A stretch of DNA of 6,432 nucleotides from an uncultured Porphyromonadaceae bacterium (GTDB taxonomy: Bacteria; Bacteroidota; Bacteroidia; Bacteroidales; Muribaculaceae). Numbering within the stretch: the first letter of the stretch is position 1; every line of letters starts with the position of its first letter. The notes below the pieces were generated by a model. The model was not told the DNA's origin. It saw only the letters and a program-made list of their open reading frames with translations, and searched no databases. Below, in pieces: positions 5,777 through 6,432 of the stretch. The DNA lies in NCBI GenBank assembly GCA_900555165.1, contig USKE01000129.1, positions 1 to 6,432 on the forward strand. The letters run 5' to 3'. The translations under genes were made by a program, and so were the position numbers.

Positions 5777-5812
5777 GTCGGACTTGTCGGACTTGTCGGA
5801 CCCGTCGGACCT
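5777..5812. repeat. Four tandem 9-bp repeats, GTCGGACNN
   Basis: The units are GTCGGACTT, GTCGGACTT, GTCGGACCC and GTCGGACCT, contiguous from 5777 to 5812, and a decayed fifth unit GTCTGAAGT runs to 5821, touching the yggS stop codon region at 5823. Each core GTC-G-GAC is an odd dyad. The tandem array lies in the 3' untranslated DNA of yggS, 214 bp upstream of the permease start codon. I have the impression that similar arrays occur between genes in other Bacteroidales, but cannot verify this here. Confidence 0.75.
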
Positions 5813-5822
5813 GTCTGAAGTT

Positions 5823-6416
5823 TCAGTAGATTCTGGGGCCGAAGATGGCCGAGCCGACCCTGACGATATTGGCGCCCTCTTCCACGGCCACGGGATAGTC
5901 GTCAGACATGCCCATGCTCACGCGGTCAAAGCCGCGCAGGTCAGGGCACATGGCGTTCACACGGTCGAGACAGGCGCGTATGGCCTTGAAGTCGGCGCGC
6001 ACGCGCTCCATGTCGTCGGTATTGGTGGCCATGCCCATTACGCCGCACAGGTGTGTGGCCTTGAGCGACTCGTAGCCACGCCTCTCGAAATATGCGAGAA
6101 GTTCGTCGGGTGTAAACCCGGTCTTTGTCTCTTCGGCGGCCACATGCACCTGCATCAGCACCCGCTGCACGATGCCCAGGGCGGCCGCCTCGCGGTCAAT
6201 CGCCTCAAGCACTCTGAGCGAATCCACACTCTCTATCATTGCGGGGCGCAGACGCAGCAACTGTTTCACCTTGTTGGTCTGCAGATGGCCGATGAAATGC
6301 CATGCCACCGCCGGGGCTCCGGTGCCCATGGCCGCGAGAGCCGCAACCTTGGTCTGGAGTTCCTGCACGCGGCTCTCGCCCATCAGGCGCTGGCCGGCGG
6401 GGGCCCCCCCAAACAC
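5823..6416 (-). CDS. YggS/PROSC-family PLP-homeostasis protein, N-terminus broken or missing
   Basis: The open frame encodes about 190 residues of the YggS family (full length about 220-235), a cytosolic alanine-racemase-fold protein that binds pyridoxal phosphate and balances vitamin B6 and amino acid pools. Counting from the GTG at 6416, it shows GESRVQEL (13-20), WHFIGHLQTNK (39-49), SVDS (63-66), MQVHVAAEETKTGF (88-101), CGVMGMAT (124-131) and the phosphate-binding end SMGMSDDYPVAVEEGANIVR (167-186), ending FGPRIY. The PLP lysine of the VSK motif, some 20 residues before GESRVQEL, is absent. Upstream, an in-frame TGA (6423-6425) closes the frame and the first residues, MFGGAPA, do not look like the family, so the GTG is only a frame limit, not a real start. 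The break coincides with a G/C homopolymer near the window edge and may be an assembly error. Confidence 0.85.
   Translation of the reverse strand: MFGGAPAGQRLMGESRVQELQTKVAALAAMGTGAPAVAWHFIGHLQTNKVKQLLRLRPAMIESVDSLRVLEAIDREAAALGIVQRVLMQVHVAAEETKTGFTPDELLAYFERRGYESLKATHLCGVMGMATNTDDMERVRADFKAIRACLDRVNAMCPDLRGFDRVSMGMSDDYPVAVEEGANIVRVGSAIFGPRIY
6399..6410. other. G5C7 homopolymer block at the yggS frame break
   Basis: Five G (6399-6403) are followed by seven C (6404-6410), a low-complexity block unlike the rest of the gene. On the minus strand the family alignment is good up to AGQRLMGESR and is lost exactly across this block. The distance from a possible LHE (6422-6430) to AGQR is 26 bases before the GGC-CAG codons, where about 12 would be expected. 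A sequencing or assembly error at a contig end is the simplest reading. Confidence 0.5.
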
Positions 6417-6432
6417 CCACTCTCATGGAGGG

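Noticed and set aside
5777..5812. CRISPR-like array
   Set aside because: The units are contiguous 9-mers with no spacers and no cas genes nearby; it is a simple tandem repeat.

Overview
The window looks like chromosomal DNA from a Bacteroidota gut-type bacterium of the order Bacteroidales, most likely Muribaculaceae. The evidence is the protein style (Bacteroidales OmpA-like porin, a transketolase with the Bacteroidota TPP motif, a FucP-like permease of the Bacteroidales type), start codons without clear Shine-Dalgarno sequences, and promoter boxes of the Bacteroides type (TTTG near -33, TAnnTTTG near -7). The family-level assignment rests on recognition, not on a search.

All recognised genes lie on the minus strand, so transcription runs right to left. 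From right to left they are: the C-terminal ~190 residues of a YggS/PROSC-type PLP-homeostasis protein (5823-6416, broken near the window edge); a FucP-type sugar MFS permease (4201-5562); transketolase (1998-4031); an OmpA-family outer-membrane protein (446-1648); and the first 78 residues of an IS1182-family transposase running off the left edge (1-235). The genes are separated by 169-349 bp gaps, most with a hairpin and a plausible promoter, so they look like separate transcription units rather than one operon. Permease and transketolase fit sugar uptake and the pentose phosphate pathway, but nothing here proves a shared regulon.

The non-coding DNA holds most of the less ordinary signals: a canonical TTTG-N19-TATATTTG promoter for the transposase with a strong hairpin against its -33 box (271-342); two consecutive hairpins after ompA (357-421); a 349-bp ompA upstream region with helically phased A/T tracts, a 24-bp near-perfect palindrome and a long potentially structured leader (1649-1997); and four tandem 9-bp units of GTCGGACNN type just after yggS (5777-5812).

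The left edge lies inside an insertion sequence, and the right edge has a G/C homopolymer block that disrupts the yggS reading frame. Both are what one expects at ends of a short-read contig. I see no CRISPR array, tRNA, rRNA, defence island or clearly new multi-gene system. The better leads are regulatory DNA and two protein details: both proton-coupling acids of FucP replaced by Asn, and cysteines placed at both ends of the OmpA coiled coil.
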